Program-made: the position numbers and the translations under genes
In this document: one piece after another, positions 52,560 to 61,253 of the stretch
How positions within the stretch are numbered: position 1 is the first letter of the stretch
How the letters are laid out: each line of letters starts with the position of its first letter
From: an uncultured Bacteroidales bacterium
GTDB lineage: Bacteria > Bacteroidota > Bacteroidia > Bacteroidales > UBA932
DNA: 64,000 nt
Assembly: GCA_947306365.1 (NCBI GenBank)
Contig: CAMZGD010000001.1
Span: 62,001 to 126,000, forward strand
Direction of reading: 5' to 3'
The notes under the pieces: generated by a model
Told to the model about the DNA's origin: nothing
Database searches by the model: none
The model's input: only the letters and a program-made list of their open reading frames with translations

Positions 52560-54509
52560 TCAGTGTCGCTTGAGTTTTTCAAAGGTATTGAGGAAACCCG
52601 GGAAGGATTTGGCGATGCAGTCCGTGTCGTCGATCTCCACCGGGCCGTCGGCGAAGAGGGACGCGACGGTCAGCGCCATGGCCAGCCGGTGGTCGCCGTG
52701 CGAGGAGCAGGCGGCCGCCTGCAGCCGGCGGTTTTCCCGGCCGCAGATGGTCATTTCATCGCGGGAAACGGACGTCCGGACCCCCAGCTTCCGGAATTCT
52801 TCGGCAAAGGTGGCGGCCCGGTCGCTTTCCTTGTTCCGAAGCCGGCCGATGCCGGCGATCACGCTGTCGCCTTCTGCGAAACAGGCCATCACGAAAAGGG
52901 GTGCGAAGAGGTCGGGTGCGTCGGTGATGTCGTAGTAGAAGGGGCAGAGGATGGAGCGGCGGACCGAGAGCGTGTTTTTCCCGGCATCGTGTACGATGTC
53001 CACCTGGTTCTGCCGGAGGATGTGGTAGATGGCCGCGTCGGCCTGGCGGGAATGGAGGTCAAGGTTCCGGAGCGTGAGGTCGCCGGCGAGGGCGGCGGCG
53101 ACCAGCAGCATGGCTGCGGCGCTCCAGTCGGCTTCCATCTCGAGTCCCAGCACGGGCGTGACGGTCTGCCGCGGCTCAACGTACCAGGTGCGGAAGCCGT
53201 CGTCTTCGTCGTCTTCGCGGCGGTCGGCCTGCTCGGGACAGTCGTAGCCGGAGAGGCCGAAGAACGACGCGATGCGGGCGGTCAGGTTGAGGTAGGGTTC
53301 GCTGGTCACGCCGTCGATCAGCACGGTGCTCTCGCCGTCGCACTGGGAGAGTGCCAGCAGCAGTCCGGAAATCATCTGGGAACCCTTGCTGCCGGAAACC
53401 TCGGCCACGCCGGCGTGCAGACGGCCCTGTACCTTGACGGGCAGGTGTCCCCGGCCGGTGAAGGAGAGCCGCACGCCGAGTTTGCGCAAGGCTGCGCGCT
53501 GGTCGTCGAGCCTTCGTTGCAGCAGCGTCTTTTCGCCGGTGATCAGGACGGGTTCCCGCGACAGGCCGGCAAGCGGGATGCAGAGTCGCGCCAGCAGTCC
53601 GGATTCGCCCGCGAACAGGCGATTGTCGCGGACTCGGAGACCGTCGCGATGGATGTCCTGATGGCCTTCGATGGTCAGCGTGGTGTCGTCCAGCGTCACG
53701 TCGGCGAAAAGGGAACGGGCTATCCCGATGGCGGCGTTGGTGTCGGCGCAGGGGGTCACGCCGTAGAGTTTCGTCGTTCCGGTAGCCAGGGCGGCCAGCA
53801 GGATGGCCCGTTGGGCGAAACTCTTGGACGCGGGCAATGCGGCTTCACCCTGCAGCAGGAGGGTTTCTTCGGGGAGAAGGTCCGCCCAGCAAGGTTGTCC
53901 GGGCGCCGTCGCGCCGTCGCGCGTCGGCGCGACGAACAGCAGCGGCGCGCCCTTTTCCCACGCCAGGAAACGGGAGTCGCGGCCTTCCGGCCCCATCGCG
54001 AAAGCGAGCAGCCTTTCCGGTTCAAAGTGGTCGTAGAGCGAGAGAACACAGTCGGCGTCTTCCCGGGAGCGGGCCGTCGTGACGACCTTGGCGATGTCGG
54101 CGCCTGCCTGCAGCAGCTGCCTTGCCGTTTCCTGCAGGCGCGGCAGCGGATCGGTGCGGGAATGGTTGTGATAGGAAAGAATCACGCGCGTACCGTGATT
54201 CAAGGCGAGATTCATCAGCCACTGCCGGGAATTCTCGGGAAAATCGACGGGAATGTCGACGTAGTCGGCCCCTGCGAGGATGGCTGCGGTCAGGCAGCGT
54301 GCGGCCGTTTCCACCTGGGAAGGGAGGGAAACCGGATACGTGGCGAGCAGTTCCGCCACCCGCTTGCAGGAGAAGATGGTCCGGATGTCCTCTTCGTTGA
54401 AATCGCAGGCGTCGAGCCGGATTTCGACGACGGCGCCGGCCCGTGTCGCGGCCATGAACAGGCAATAGTTGCGGCTGACGCCTTTCAGGCTGTAACAGAT
54501 TCTTCCCAT
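52560..54509 (-). CDS. Fused type I 3-dehydroquinate dehydratase and EPSP synthase (AroD-AroA)
   Basis: A 649-residue protein combining two shikimate enzymes. Residues 1-~205 are type I dehydroquinase: MGRICYSLKG, VEIRLD, catalytic H114 in LSYHNHSRTD and Schiff-base K141 in ADIAKVVTTA, ending in the FVAPTRDGATAPGQ loop. Residues ~215-649 are EPSP synthase: ALPASKSFAQRAILLAALA (225-243), GSKGSQMISGLLLAL, SSHGDHRLAMAL and the final KSFPGFLNTFEKL. Substrates are dehydroquinate and shikimate 3-phosphate, two non-adjacent steps, so no direct channelling is implied. It overlaps aroB by 25 nt and is followed by aroC. Confidence 0.9.
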   Translation of the reverse strand: MGRICYSLKGVSRNYCLFMAATRAGAVVEIRLDACDFNEEDIRTIFSCKRVAELLATYPVSLPSQVETAARCLTAAILAGADYVDIPVDFPENSRQWLMNLALNHGTRVILSYHNHSRTDPLPRLQETARQLLQAGADIAKVVTTARSREDADCVLSLYDHFEPERLLAFAMGPEGRDSRFLAWEKGAPLLFVAPTRDGATAPGQPCWADLLPEETLLLQGEAALPASKSFAQRAILLAALATGTTKLYGVTPCADTNAAIGIARSLFADVTLDDTTLTIEGHQDIHRDGLRVRDNRLFAGESGLLARLCIPLAGLSREPVLITGEKTLLQRRLDDQRAALRKLGVRLSFTGRGHLPVKVQGRLHAGVAEVSGSKGSQMISGLLLALSQCDGESTVLIDGVTSEPYLNLTARIASFFGLSGYDCPEQADRREDDEDDGFRTWYVEPRQTVTPVLGLEMEADWSAAAMLLVAAALAGDLTLRNLDLHSRQADAAIYHILRQNQVDIVHDAGKNTLSVRRSILCPFYYDITDAPDLFAPLFVMACFAEGDSVIAGIGRLRNKESDRAATFAEEFRKLGVRTSVSRDEMTICGRENRRLQAAACSSHGDHRLAMALTVASLFADGPVEIDDTDCIAKSFPGFLNTFEKLKRH

Positions 54510-55438
54510 AGCGTGGCTTTGCCGATAGTTTGCGGGAGAACGAACCGCAGCCGGTCGCCGGACCGTTTCTTGTCCTGCAGGATCGCGTCGCGGAGCGTCG
54601 CTTCGGGAACCGGCGGATCGACGGGCAGGCCAGCGGCCTGGAAGTCTGAACGGATGCGTGCGGCGTCCGCGTCGGACATCAGCCCCTTCTCGCAAGCCAT
54701 CCGGGCGGCCATCACGATGCCGACGGCCACGGCCTCGCCGTGTGCGTATCGGCTGGAAAGCTTCTCAATGGCGTGGCCGAACGTATGGCCCAGGTTGAGG
54801 AGCCGGCGGATGCCGCGGTCTTCCGGATCCTGCTCCACCAGCGCGCTTTTGATGTCTCCGGCCCGGCGGACGAGCCACTGGGGTACGTGTGGCGTTTCGG
54901 CCCGGAACACATCTACGGCCGCTTCGTAGGCTTCGGCGTCGGCCAGCAGGAACGTCTTGAGCATTTCCGCGGCGCCGCAGCGCAGTTCGCGGACGGGAAG
55001 CGTCTGCAGGAAATCCGTGTCGATGTACACGAATTCGGGTTGCCGGAACGTGCCTATCATATTCTTGTATCGGTCGAAGTTCACGCCGTTCTTGCCGCCG
55101 ATGGCGGCGTCGACCTGCGCCAGCAGGGTCGTCGGGACCAGACCGAAGCGGAGACCCCGCTTGTAGACGGCGGCCACGAAGCCCGTAAGGTCGGTGGTGA
55201 CGCCGCCGCCCGCGCCGACCAGCATCGTGTCGCGGTCGGCCTGCAGGTCAAGCAGCTGCGACACCAGCCGTTCCACGGTGGCCAGCGTCTTGTCTTCTTC
55301 GGCGGCATGCACCCAGAGGACCGGGCAGCCCCAGGTCTCGAACAGCCCCCGTCCGCGGAACCAGTCGTCCGCGATCAGGATGGTTCCCGCACGGGGAAAC
55401 AGGTCCGCAACCTTGCCGTATGTGCGATTATTTTTCAA
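54485..55438 (-). CDS. aroB: 3-dehydroquinate synthase
   Basis: A 317-residue AroB using a likely TTG start at 55438 (MKNNRTYGKVADLFPRAGTILIADDW). Conserved parts: VGAGGGVTTDLTGFVAAVYKRGLRFGLVPTTLLAQVDAAIGGKNGVNF, GAAEMLK, and the zinc ligands in LLNLGHTFGHAIE and YAHGEAVAVG. The N-terminal NAD-binding part is shorter than in E. coli AroB (362). The frame is open further upstream but overlaps the serine hydrolase in a noncoding-looking composition. It overlaps the hydrolase end by 11 nt and starts the aroB-aroDA-aroC unit. Confidence 0.88.
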   Translation of the reverse strand: MKNNRTYGKVADLFPRAGTILIADDWFRGRGLFETWGCPVLWVHAAEEDKTLATVERLVSQLLDLQADRDTMLVGAGGGVTTDLTGFVAAVYKRGLRFGLVPTTLLAQVDAAIGGKNGVNFDRYKNMIGTFRQPEFVYIDTDFLQTLPVRELRCGAAEMLKTFLLADAEAYEAAVDVFRAETPHVPQWLVRRAGDIKSALVEQDPEDRGIRRLLNLGHTFGHAIEKLSSRYAHGEAVAVGIVMAARMACEKGLMSDADAARIRSDFQAAGLPVDPPVPEATLRDAILQDKKRSGDRLRFVLPQTIGKATLWEESVTA

Positions 55439-56651
55439 TGCTGCCTGCGACGATGTTGGCGATTCGGGCGCGGAGCTTGCCGGTGCCGCCCTTGTCGGTC
55501 GGGTGAACGCGGTGGGCCAGGACGATGACGGCGGTCTTGCTGTCAAGGTCCATGACGATCGAAGTGCCGGTATAGCCGGTGTGACAGAGGGTGCGCGTAC
55601 GGCTGAAAAGGTCGCCGCGCAGGCCGGCCGCACTGCTGCGGTTGTCCCATCCCAGCGCGCGTCCGATCCATTCGTCGTTGTCGGAAGGGACGGCGGCCAT
55701 CGCTTCCACGGCCATCGGACTGAGGATGCGGCGGCCGTTCACGGCGCCGCCGTTCATGATGGCGGCGCAGATCACCGAGAGGTCTTCGCAGTTCGAGAAT
55801 ACGCCGGCATTGCCGGAATTGCCGCCGTTGGCCAGACGGGCCAGCGGATCGTGGACTTCGCCGAGCAGCGGCTGTCCGTCGTCCTGCACTTCGGTCGGGG
55901 CGATCAGCGGCATCCATTCAGGATGGCGCGTTTTCGGCATATAGCCCGTATGCTTGAGACCCAGCGCGCCGAACACGTGCTTCTCCGCATACTCGCAAAG
56001 CGGCTCGCCCGTGATGTTCTGCAGGATGTTCTGCAGCGTCACGAAGTTGAGGCAGCTGTACATATAGCCGGTCTTCGGCCGGAAATTGCGCTTGATCTCC
56101 TGTGCGATGTGCCAGATGAGCGAGTCGGGACTGTTCTCCCCGAAGCGCTCCAGGTACGCGGCGGTGGCGATGTAGGGCGACAGGCCCGAACTGTGGGTCA
56201 TCAGGTCCTGCACCGTGATGTCGACCTTCTCGCCGGTGGCGGGATCGACCCAGGGCTGAAAGTCGGGGATGTACATGTCCACTTCGTCGGACAGTCGTAC
56301 GAGGCCGTTCTCCACCAGCTGCATGAACGAAAGCGTGGTGCCCACGCATTTGCTCACGGAAGCCAGGTCGAACATCGTCTCGACTGTCATCGGGATCGTG
56401 TCGGGGACCACCTGTTTGTTGCCGTAGGCTTTCAGGAAAACGATCTTGTCGTCCCGGACCACGGAGACTACGCAGCCCGGAATGTTCCCTTCTTCAATGG
56501 CGCGGGCCGCTTCACGGCCGATCTGGCTGAGTTTTTCGGCGTTCATCCCCATCGACGCGGGGGTGGCGTGCTTCAAGGTGCCTTCCGGTACCGGAGCGGC
56601 GCAGGCCGCCGCAAGCAGGGCGACGGCGAGCAGGGAGCAGCATCGTTTCAT
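55428..56651 (-). CDS. Secreted serine hydrolase of the beta-lactamase/class C family
   Basis: A 407-residue lipoprotein (signal MKRCCSLLAVALLAAAC, C17). The catalytic S-x-x-K is S98-V-S-K101. The second motif, normally YSN, reads Y198-S-C, so the asparagine is a cysteine. The third is HTG in CHTGYTGTS. Such enzymes (PF00144) act as esterases or D-amino-acid peptidases on envelope peptides; true beta-lactamase activity is not implied. It lies upstream of aroB, overlapping by 11 nt, and 3 nt after a DUF6567-type gene. Confidence 0.85.
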   Translation of the reverse strand: MKRCCSLLAVALLAAACAAPVPEGTLKHATPASMGMNAEKLSQIGREAARAIEEGNIPGCVVSVVRDDKIVFLKAYGNKQVVPDTIPMTVETMFDLASVSKCVGTTLSFMQLVENGLVRLSDEVDMYIPDFQPWVDPATGEKVDITVQDLMTHSSGLSPYIATAAYLERFGENSPDSLIWHIAQEIKRNFRPKTGYMYSCLNFVTLQNILQNITGEPLCEYAEKHVFGALGLKHTGYMPKTRHPEWMPLIAPTEVQDDGQPLLGEVHDPLARLANGGNSGNAGVFSNCEDLSVICAAIMNGGAVNGRRILSPMAVEAMAAVPSDNDEWIGRALGWDNRSSAAGLRGDLFSRTRTLCHTGYTGTSIVMDLDSKTAVIVLAHRVHPTDKGGTGKLRARIANIVAGSIEK

Positions 56652-56654
56652 CGG

Positions 56655-57020
56655 TTAAAAGAATTCGACCACGGTCCCGGTCGCATAGGCGGTGACTTTT
56701 GTATAGATGCCGAGGATGGTCTGCACGTGCATGCTGACCGAGGCGTTGACGATTGCCTGGGAACCGGACAGTTCCGCATTCCAGACCATGTCGCTCATCG
56801 CGGCGGCCTTTGTCTCGGCACGGCGGAGTCCGCCGAAGACGAGGAAGTACGTTGACGATGCTTCGCCCGTCACGGTCTTTACGGCGACGAAGTTGTTCTG
56901 CGAAAGCACGACATTGGTCTGCATTTCGTTCTGGTTGAAGGTCATGTCCGAGGAGACACCGCATCCGCCGACCAGCATCAGCGTCAGGCAGAGCAGGGAA
57001 AGTGCGAGGATTCTTTTCAT
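56655..57020 (-). CDS. DUF6567-like small lipoprotein
   Basis: A 121-residue lipoprotein: signal MKRILALSLLCLTLMLVGGC, then NQNEMQTNVVLSQNNFVAVKTVTGEASSTYFLVFGGLRRAETKAAAMSDMVWNAELSGSQAIVNASVSMHVQTILGIYTKVTAYATGTVVEF. The NNFVVVKxVxGEA and FGGL pattern matches a family of small Bacteroidetes lipoproteins I recall as DUF6567; function unknown. It lies 3 nt ahead of the serine hydrolase and after the ribosomal operon terminator. Confidence 0.75.
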   Translation of the reverse strand: MKRILALSLLCLTLMLVGGCGVSSDMTFNQNEMQTNVVLSQNNFVAVKTVTGEASSTYFLVFGGLRRAETKAAAMSDMVWNAELSGSQAIVNASVSMHVQTILGIYTKVTAYATGTVVEFF

Positions 57021-57079
57021 AAGGGTTGCAGATTCTGGCAGTTTGAACCATAAAGATAGCATTCTTTCCGCTCTTGTCC

Positions 57080-57110
57080 AAAAAAAGGCCGGTCCTGACG
57101 GGCCGGCCTT
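57080..57110 (-). terminator. Terminator after rpsC, ending the ribosomal operon
   Basis: AAGGCCGG (57085-57092) and CCGGCCTT (57103-57110), 10-nt loop; the minus strand continues with seven T. It shows that transcription of this ribosomal unit stops after rpsC. Confidence 0.92.
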
Positions 57111-57134
57111 CGGTTGCAATTGCGTCGGGAGGTC

Positions 57135-57926
57135 TTACTCCTCGCGACGGCCGCGACGTTCACCGCCCCGGCGATCGCCGCGATCGCCGCGGTCGCCGCG
57201 ACGGTCGCCGCGACGGTCGCCGCGCGGACGGCGTTCGCCACCGCGACGCTCGCCTGCAGCACCCTGTGCCGCCGCGTTGACGCCGGCATTCGGGGAGAGG
57301 TCACGCTTGCCGTACACCTCGCCGTTGCAGATCCAGACCTTGATACCGAGCACGCCGACCTTGGTGTGCGCCTCGGCAAGTGCGTAGTCGATATCGGCAC
57401 GGATGGTGTGGAGCGGGGTGCGTCCTTCCTTGAACATCTCGCTGCGGGCCATTTCGGCGCCGCCGACGCGGCCGCTGATCTGGACCTTGATGCCCTCGGC
57501 GCCCATGCGCATCGTCGAAGCGACGGCCATCTTGATGGCGCGACGGTACGACACGCGGCCTTCGAGCTGGCGTGCGATGTTGTTGGCGACGATGTTGGCG
57601 TCGACCTCGGGGCGCTTCACCTCGAAGATGTTGATCTGGACATCCTTGTTGCAGATGTTCTTCAACTCTTCCTTCAGTTTGTCGACCTCCTGGCCGCCCT
57701 TGCCGATGATGATACCCGGACGGGCGGTGTGGATGGTGACGGTGATGAGCTTGAGCGTACGCTCGATGACGATCTTCGACAGGGAAGCCTTCGCCAGACG
57801 GGCATTCAGGTACTCGCGGATCTTGGAATCCTCGAGGATGCGGGAAGGATAGTCACCATACCAGTTGGAGTCCCAACCACGGATGATACCCAGACGATTG
57901 CTGATCGGATTGGTCTTCTGTCCCAT
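57135..57926 (-). CDS. rpsC: 30S ribosomal protein S3 with long Arg/Gly tail
   Basis: A 263-residue S3: [24 protein letters not shown], the KH motif [17 protein letters not shown], and [35 protein letters not shown] are canonical. From ~residue 225 it carries a repetitive RGG/RGD-rich tail ([18 protein letters not shown] and similar) encoded by tandem-repeat-like DNA. It is the last gene of the local ribosomal unit. Confidence 0.97.
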   Translation of the reverse strand: MGQKTNPISNRLGIIRGWDSNWYGDYPSRILEDSKIREYLNARLAKASLSKIVIERTLKLITVTIHTARPGIIIGKGGQEVDKLKEELKNICNKDVQINIFEVKRPEVDANIVANNIARQLEGRVSYRRAIKMAVASTMRMGAEGIKVQISGRVGGAEMARSEMFKEGRTPLHTIRADIDYALAEAHTKVGVLGIKVWICNGEVYGKRDLSPNAGVNAAAQGAAGERRGGERRPRGDRRGDRRGDRGDRGDRRGGERRGRREE

Positions 57927-57928
57927 AA

Positions 57929-58375
57929 TTATGCCTCAGCGGCCTCCTGTGCCGGTTCTTCTGCGGGTTTTTCATTGTTCTTCGTACCGACGATCACGGT
58001 GACGTGGTTGGAACGCTTGCGGATGCGGGCGGCCCGACCCTGCGGGGCGGTACGGATGCGCTTGAGCTGACGGCCGCCGTCGACCATGATGGTCTGGACG
58101 TACACGTTGCCGTTCTCCAGTTCCTTGCGCGACTCTTCGTTCTTGGCTTCCCAGTTGGCGATGGCGCTGCGCACCAGCTTTTCCAGACGGACAGAAGCCT
58201 CTTTCTTTGAATAATGGAGAATATCCAAAGCGCGGTTGACTTCGACACCCCGGACCATGTCTGCAACCAGACGCATCTTGCGGGGCGACGTGGGGACATC
58301 ATTCAGCTTAGCGATCGCTGTGTGTCTCTTTATCTCTTTCAGCCTTTCGGCCATTTCTCTTTTACGAGCTCCCAT
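57929..58375 (-). CDS. rplV: 50S ribosomal protein L22
   Basis: A 148-residue L22: [54 protein letters not shown] and the tunnel-lining hairpin region [38 protein letters not shown] Glu/Ala-rich C-terminal tail extends past the conserved end. It lies 2 nt upstream of rpsC. Confidence 0.97.
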   Translation of the reverse strand: MGARKREMAERLKEIKRHTAIAKLNDVPTSPRKMRLVADMVRGVEVNRALDILHYSKKEASVRLEKLVRSAIANWEAKNEESRKELENGNVYVQTIMVDGGRQLKRIRTAPQGRAARIRKRSNHVTVIVGTKNNEKPAEEPAQEAAEA

Positions 58376-58395
58376 TGTGTACTCTTTTTAAAATT

Positions 58396-58662
58396 TTAAC
58401 GGTTGCCGGAATGGCCTTTGAAGGTACGCGTCGGAGCGAATTCTCCGAGCTTGTGACCTACCATGTTCTCCGTGACATAGACCGGAATAAACTTGGTGCC
58501 GTTGTGGACGGCGATCGTATGGCCTACGAAGTCAGGGGAGATCATGCTGGAGCGCGACCAAGTCTTGATGACTTCTTTCTTCAGGGTGCCCTCGTTCATC
58601 GCGAGCACTCTCTTCTCCAGCGCTTCCTGGATGTACGGACCTTTTCTAAGTGAACGACTCAT
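58396..58662 (-). CDS. rpsS: 30S ribosomal protein S19
   Basis: An 88-residue S19: [22 protein letters not shown], then [53 protein letters not shown], a complete match over the usual length. Between rplB and rplV in standard order. Confidence 0.98.
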   Translation of the reverse strand: MSRSLRKGPYIQEALEKRVLAMNEGTLKKEVIKTWSRSSMISPDFVGHTIAVHNGTKFIPVYVTENMVGHKLGEFAPTRTFKGHSGNR

Positions 58663-58685
58663 AATCTTAATTCAGTTTTATTCCG

Positions 58686-59510
58686 TTATTTCTTTCTTCT
58701 CTCAATGATGAACTTGCTGGAGTTCTTCTTCGGGTTGCGCGTCTTGTAGCCCTTTGCAGGCAGGCCCTTGCGGGAACGCGGGTGTCCGCCGGAAGCACGG
58801 CCTTCACCACCACCCATCGGGTGATCCACAGGGTTCATCACGACACCACGGTTGTGCGGCCGGCGGCCCAGCCAGCGACGACGGCCGGCTTTGCCGTGGC
58901 TTTCCAGGTTGTGGTCCGTGTTGGAGACGGTACCGACGGTGGCACGGCAGGTCACCAGCACCATACGGGTCTCGCCCGAAGGGAGACGGAGGATGGCGTG
59001 GTTGCCTTCACGTGCGGTCAGCTGGGCGAAAGTGCCCGCGCTGCGTGCCATCGCGCCGCCGTTGCCGGGGCGGAGTTCGATGTTGTGCACGAGGGTACCG
59101 AGCGGAATTTCCGCCAGCGGCAGGGCGTTGCCGATTTCAGGCGCGACGCCGGGACCGGAGGCGATGGTCTGACCGACCTTGAGTCCGTTGGGAGCAATGA
59201 TATAACGCTTCTCACCGTCGCCATAGACGACCAGCGCAATGCGGGCACTGCGGTTGGGGTCGTACTCGATGGTCTTGACGGTGGCGGTGTAGTTGTCCTT
59301 GTTGCGCAGGAAGTCGATGACGCGGTACATCTTCTTGTGTCCGCCACCGAGGTAGCGCATGGTCATCTTGCCCTGGTTGTTGCGGCCGCCGGTTCCGCGG
59401 AGCGGACGGAGGAGGCTCTTTTCAGGGGTCGAGCAGGTGATCTCGTCGAAAGCGCTGATCGCCTTATTGCGGGTACCGGGGGTCACCGGTTTGAACTTGC
59501 GAATTGCCAT
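58686..59510 (-). CDS. rplB: 50S ribosomal protein L2
   Basis: A 274-residue L2: [42 protein letters not shown], the peptidyl-transferase-centre histidine region [31 protein letters not shown]. Length and order are standard. Confidence 0.98.
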   Translation of the reverse strand: MAIRKFKPVTPGTRNKAISAFDEITCSTPEKSLLRPLRGTGGRNNQGKMTMRYLGGGHKKMYRVIDFLRNKDNYTATVKTIEYDPNRSARIALVVYGDGEKRYIIAPNGLKVGQTIASGPGVAPEIGNALPLAEIPLGTLVHNIELRPGNGGAMARSAGTFAQLTAREGNHAILRLPSGETRMVLVTCRATVGTVSNTDHNLESHGKAGRRRWLGRRPHNRGVVMNPVDHPMGGGEGRASGGHPRSRKGLPAKGYKTRNPKKNSSKFIIERRKK

Positions 59511-59515
59511 GGCCT

Positions 59516-59806
59516 TTAAATGTTGCTGTAGAAGTCAATCTTATCGTCTCCGGCCAAAGTGACAAACGCTTTCTTGAAGTGGTTTGTACGGCCTGTCTGT
59601 AAACCGTCTTTCGTATAACGGCTCTTGCGTTTACCGTGGTAGTTCACCGTATTGACATCCTTAACCGAAACACCATACATCTGCTCTACCGCCTTCTTGA
59701 TATCAATCTTGTTGGCATCGCGGTCAACAAGAAAACCATAACGGTTGAGCTTGTCGCCCAGGACCGTCATCTTCTCAGTTACGAGGGGTTTGATTAAAAT
59801 TCCCAT
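59516..59806 (-). CDS. rplW: 50S ribosomal protein L23
   Basis: A 96-residue L23: [77 protein letters not shown]. Standard position between rplD and rplB. Confidence 0.97.
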   Translation of the reverse strand: MGILIKPLVTEKMTVLGDKLNRYGFLVDRDANKIDIKKAVEQMYGVSVKDVNTVNYHGKRKSRYTKDGLQTGRTNHFKKAFVTLAGDDKIDFYSNI

Positions 59807-59818
59807 TGTCTTCAGGTT

Positions 59819-60445
59819 TTATTTGCGTCTTTCAGCGATGATGTCCTGCACACCGTCGACCATCACGAGATGGTTGGAGTCCATGAGGGCGTAGGTGTTG
59901 ATTTCGTCAATGGTGATGACCTTGACTTCAGGAAGGTTGCGAGACGACAGGTAAATATTCATGGAATTCTCGGGAAGCACGACGAGGGTCTTGCGGCCGT
60001 AAGCCTTGAGGTTTTCCAGGATCTGGATGAAGTCCTTGGTCCTGGGGGCGTCCATCGAGAACGGTTCGACCATCGTGATGGCATTCTCCTTGGCCTTGTA
60101 GGAAAGGGCGGAGAAGCGGGCGAGCTGCTTCAGTTTCTTGTTGAGCTTGAAACGGTAGTCGCGGGGTTTCGGTCCGAAGGTGTTGCCGCCGCCCACGTAG
60201 ATGTTCGACTTGATGCTGCCGTGGCGAGCACCGCCGCCGCCTTTCTGGCGTCCCATCTTCTTCGTGGAGAAGGCTACTTCGCTGCGGTCCTTGGTCTTGT
60301 GCGTACCCTGGCGCTGTGCTGCAAGATACTGTTTGACGTCGAGATAGATGGCGTTGTCGTTGGGTTCGATGCCGAAGATGGCGTCGTCCAGTTCGACCTG
60401 CTTGCCGGAAGCAGTACCGTCGATTTTCAATACATCCAGTTTCAT
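59819..60445 (-). CDS. rplD: 50S ribosomal protein L4
   Basis: A 208-residue L4: MKLDVLKIDG, the tunnel-loop region RQKGGGGARHGSIKSNIYVGGGNTFGPKPRDYRFKLNKKLKQLA, and the conserved C-terminal SRNLPEVKVITIDEINTYALMDSNHLVM. It can autoregulate S10 operons in some bacteria; no such leader is evident here. Confidence 0.97.
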   Translation of the reverse strand: MKLDVLKIDGTASGKQVELDDAIFGIEPNDNAIYLDVKQYLAAQRQGTHKTKDRSEVAFSTKKMGRQKGGGGARHGSIKSNIYVGGGNTFGPKPRDYRFKLNKKLKQLARFSALSYKAKENAITMVEPFSMDAPRTKDFIQILENLKAYGRKTLVVLPENSMNIYLSSRNLPEVKVITIDEINTYALMDSNHLVMVDGVQDIIAERRK

Positions 60446-60449
60446 TGCA

Positions 60450-61076
60450 TTAGTCCTCCAAAATTACATAAGATCCCTTGGCTCCGGGGACGGAACCCTT
60501 AACGATGACCAGATTGTTCTCAGGGATGACCTTGATGACCTCGAGGTTGAAGACCTTCACACGGTCTCCGCCCATGTGGCCGGCCATGCGCATTCCCTTG
60601 AACACGCGGGAAGGCCAGGAGGATGCACCCATGGAACCGGGGTGGCGGAGACGGTCGTCCTGACCGTGCGTCTGTCCGCCGACGCCCTGGAAGTGATGGC
60701 GTTTCACAACGCCCTGGAAACCCTTGCCCTTGGAGATGCCGGTAACGTCGACCCATTTGAGCTCACGCTTGGTGAGGTCGCCCAACGTAACCGTATCGCC
60801 CAGCTTGAGCTCCATCGGGAAGTCGTCCTTGAACTCGACGAGCTTGCGCTTGGGGGTGGTTCCTGCCTTGTCAAAATGCCCTTTGAGGGGCTTGCTGGCG
60901 TGCTTTTCGGTGGTTTCGTCATAGGCAAGCTGTACAGCGGCGTAACCGTCTTTCTCAACTGTACGGATTTGCGTGACAACACACGGACCAGCCTCGATAA
61001 CAGTGCATGGAAGATTTTTTCCCTCGGCACTGAACACGGAAGTCATTCCGATTTTTTTTCCAATAATACCAGGCAT
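60450..61076 (-). CDS. rplC: 50S ribosomal protein L3
   Basis: A 208-residue L3: [30 protein letters not shown], the central [58 protein letters not shown] loop and the C-terminal [15 protein letters not shown]. It is the first gene of this unit: no rpsJ lies upstream, where a divergent peptidase gene is found instead. Confidence 0.98.
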   Translation of the reverse strand: MPGIIGKKIGMTSVFSAEGKNLPCTVIEAGPCVVTQIRTVEKDGYAAVQLAYDETTEKHASKPLKGHFDKAGTTPKRKLVEFKDDFPMELKLGDTVTLGDLTKRELKWVDVTGISKGKGFQGVVKRHHFQGVGGQTHGQDDRLRHPGSMGASSWPSRVFKGMRMAGHMGGDRVKVFNLEVIKVIPENNLVIVKGSVPGAKGSYVILED

Positions 61077-61137
61077 TTGGTTCTTAATTTGGTGTTTACT
61101 AATAAGTTAAATACTTCTGCGCATTTTTCGCAGGGCT

Positions 61138-61170
61138 GCAAATGTACGGAGAAAAATCCAAACTGCCAAA
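61138..61170 (-). promoter_or_regulatory. Promoter of the rplC-rpsC ribosomal operon
   Basis: Minus strand TTTG (61167-61170), 20 nt, TACATTTGC (61138-61146). Leader about 55-60 nt to the rplC ATG at 61076. A TGCG/CGCA-armed hairpin (about 61119-61132) lies in the leader. Confidence 0.75.
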
Positions 61171-61191
61171 AAAGTTTTGAAAATCTGCAAG

Positions 61192-61222
61192 TTGGCGGGG
61201 TCCGGGATTTTTGCTATCTTTG
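61192..61222 (+). promoter_or_regulatory. Promoter of the S9 peptidase gene
   Basis: TTG at 61192-61194, 20 nt, TATCTTTG at 61215-61222. Leader about 25 nt to the ATG at 61254. Divergent from, and close to, the ribosomal promoter. Confidence 0.75.
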
Positions 61223-61253
61223 TTATTCTGAAAACAATCAACAACCGATTCCT

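Noticed and set aside
52314-54929. 871-codon open frame antisense to aroDA
   Set aside because: It mirrors the coding frame of a well-recognised gene in GC-rich DNA, has no family motifs and an implausible composition; stops are rare in such antisense frames.
55428-56651. Serine hydrolase as an antibiotic-resistance beta-lactamase
   Set aside because: Motifs fit the broad PF00144 hydrolase family and the YxN motif is altered; nothing shows activity on antibiotics.
57170-57240. Short tandem repeats that could be taken for a CRISPR-like array
   Set aside because: Repeat units are a few codons long, in frame, and encode the Arg/Gly tail of S3; there are no spacers or cas genes anywhere in the window.
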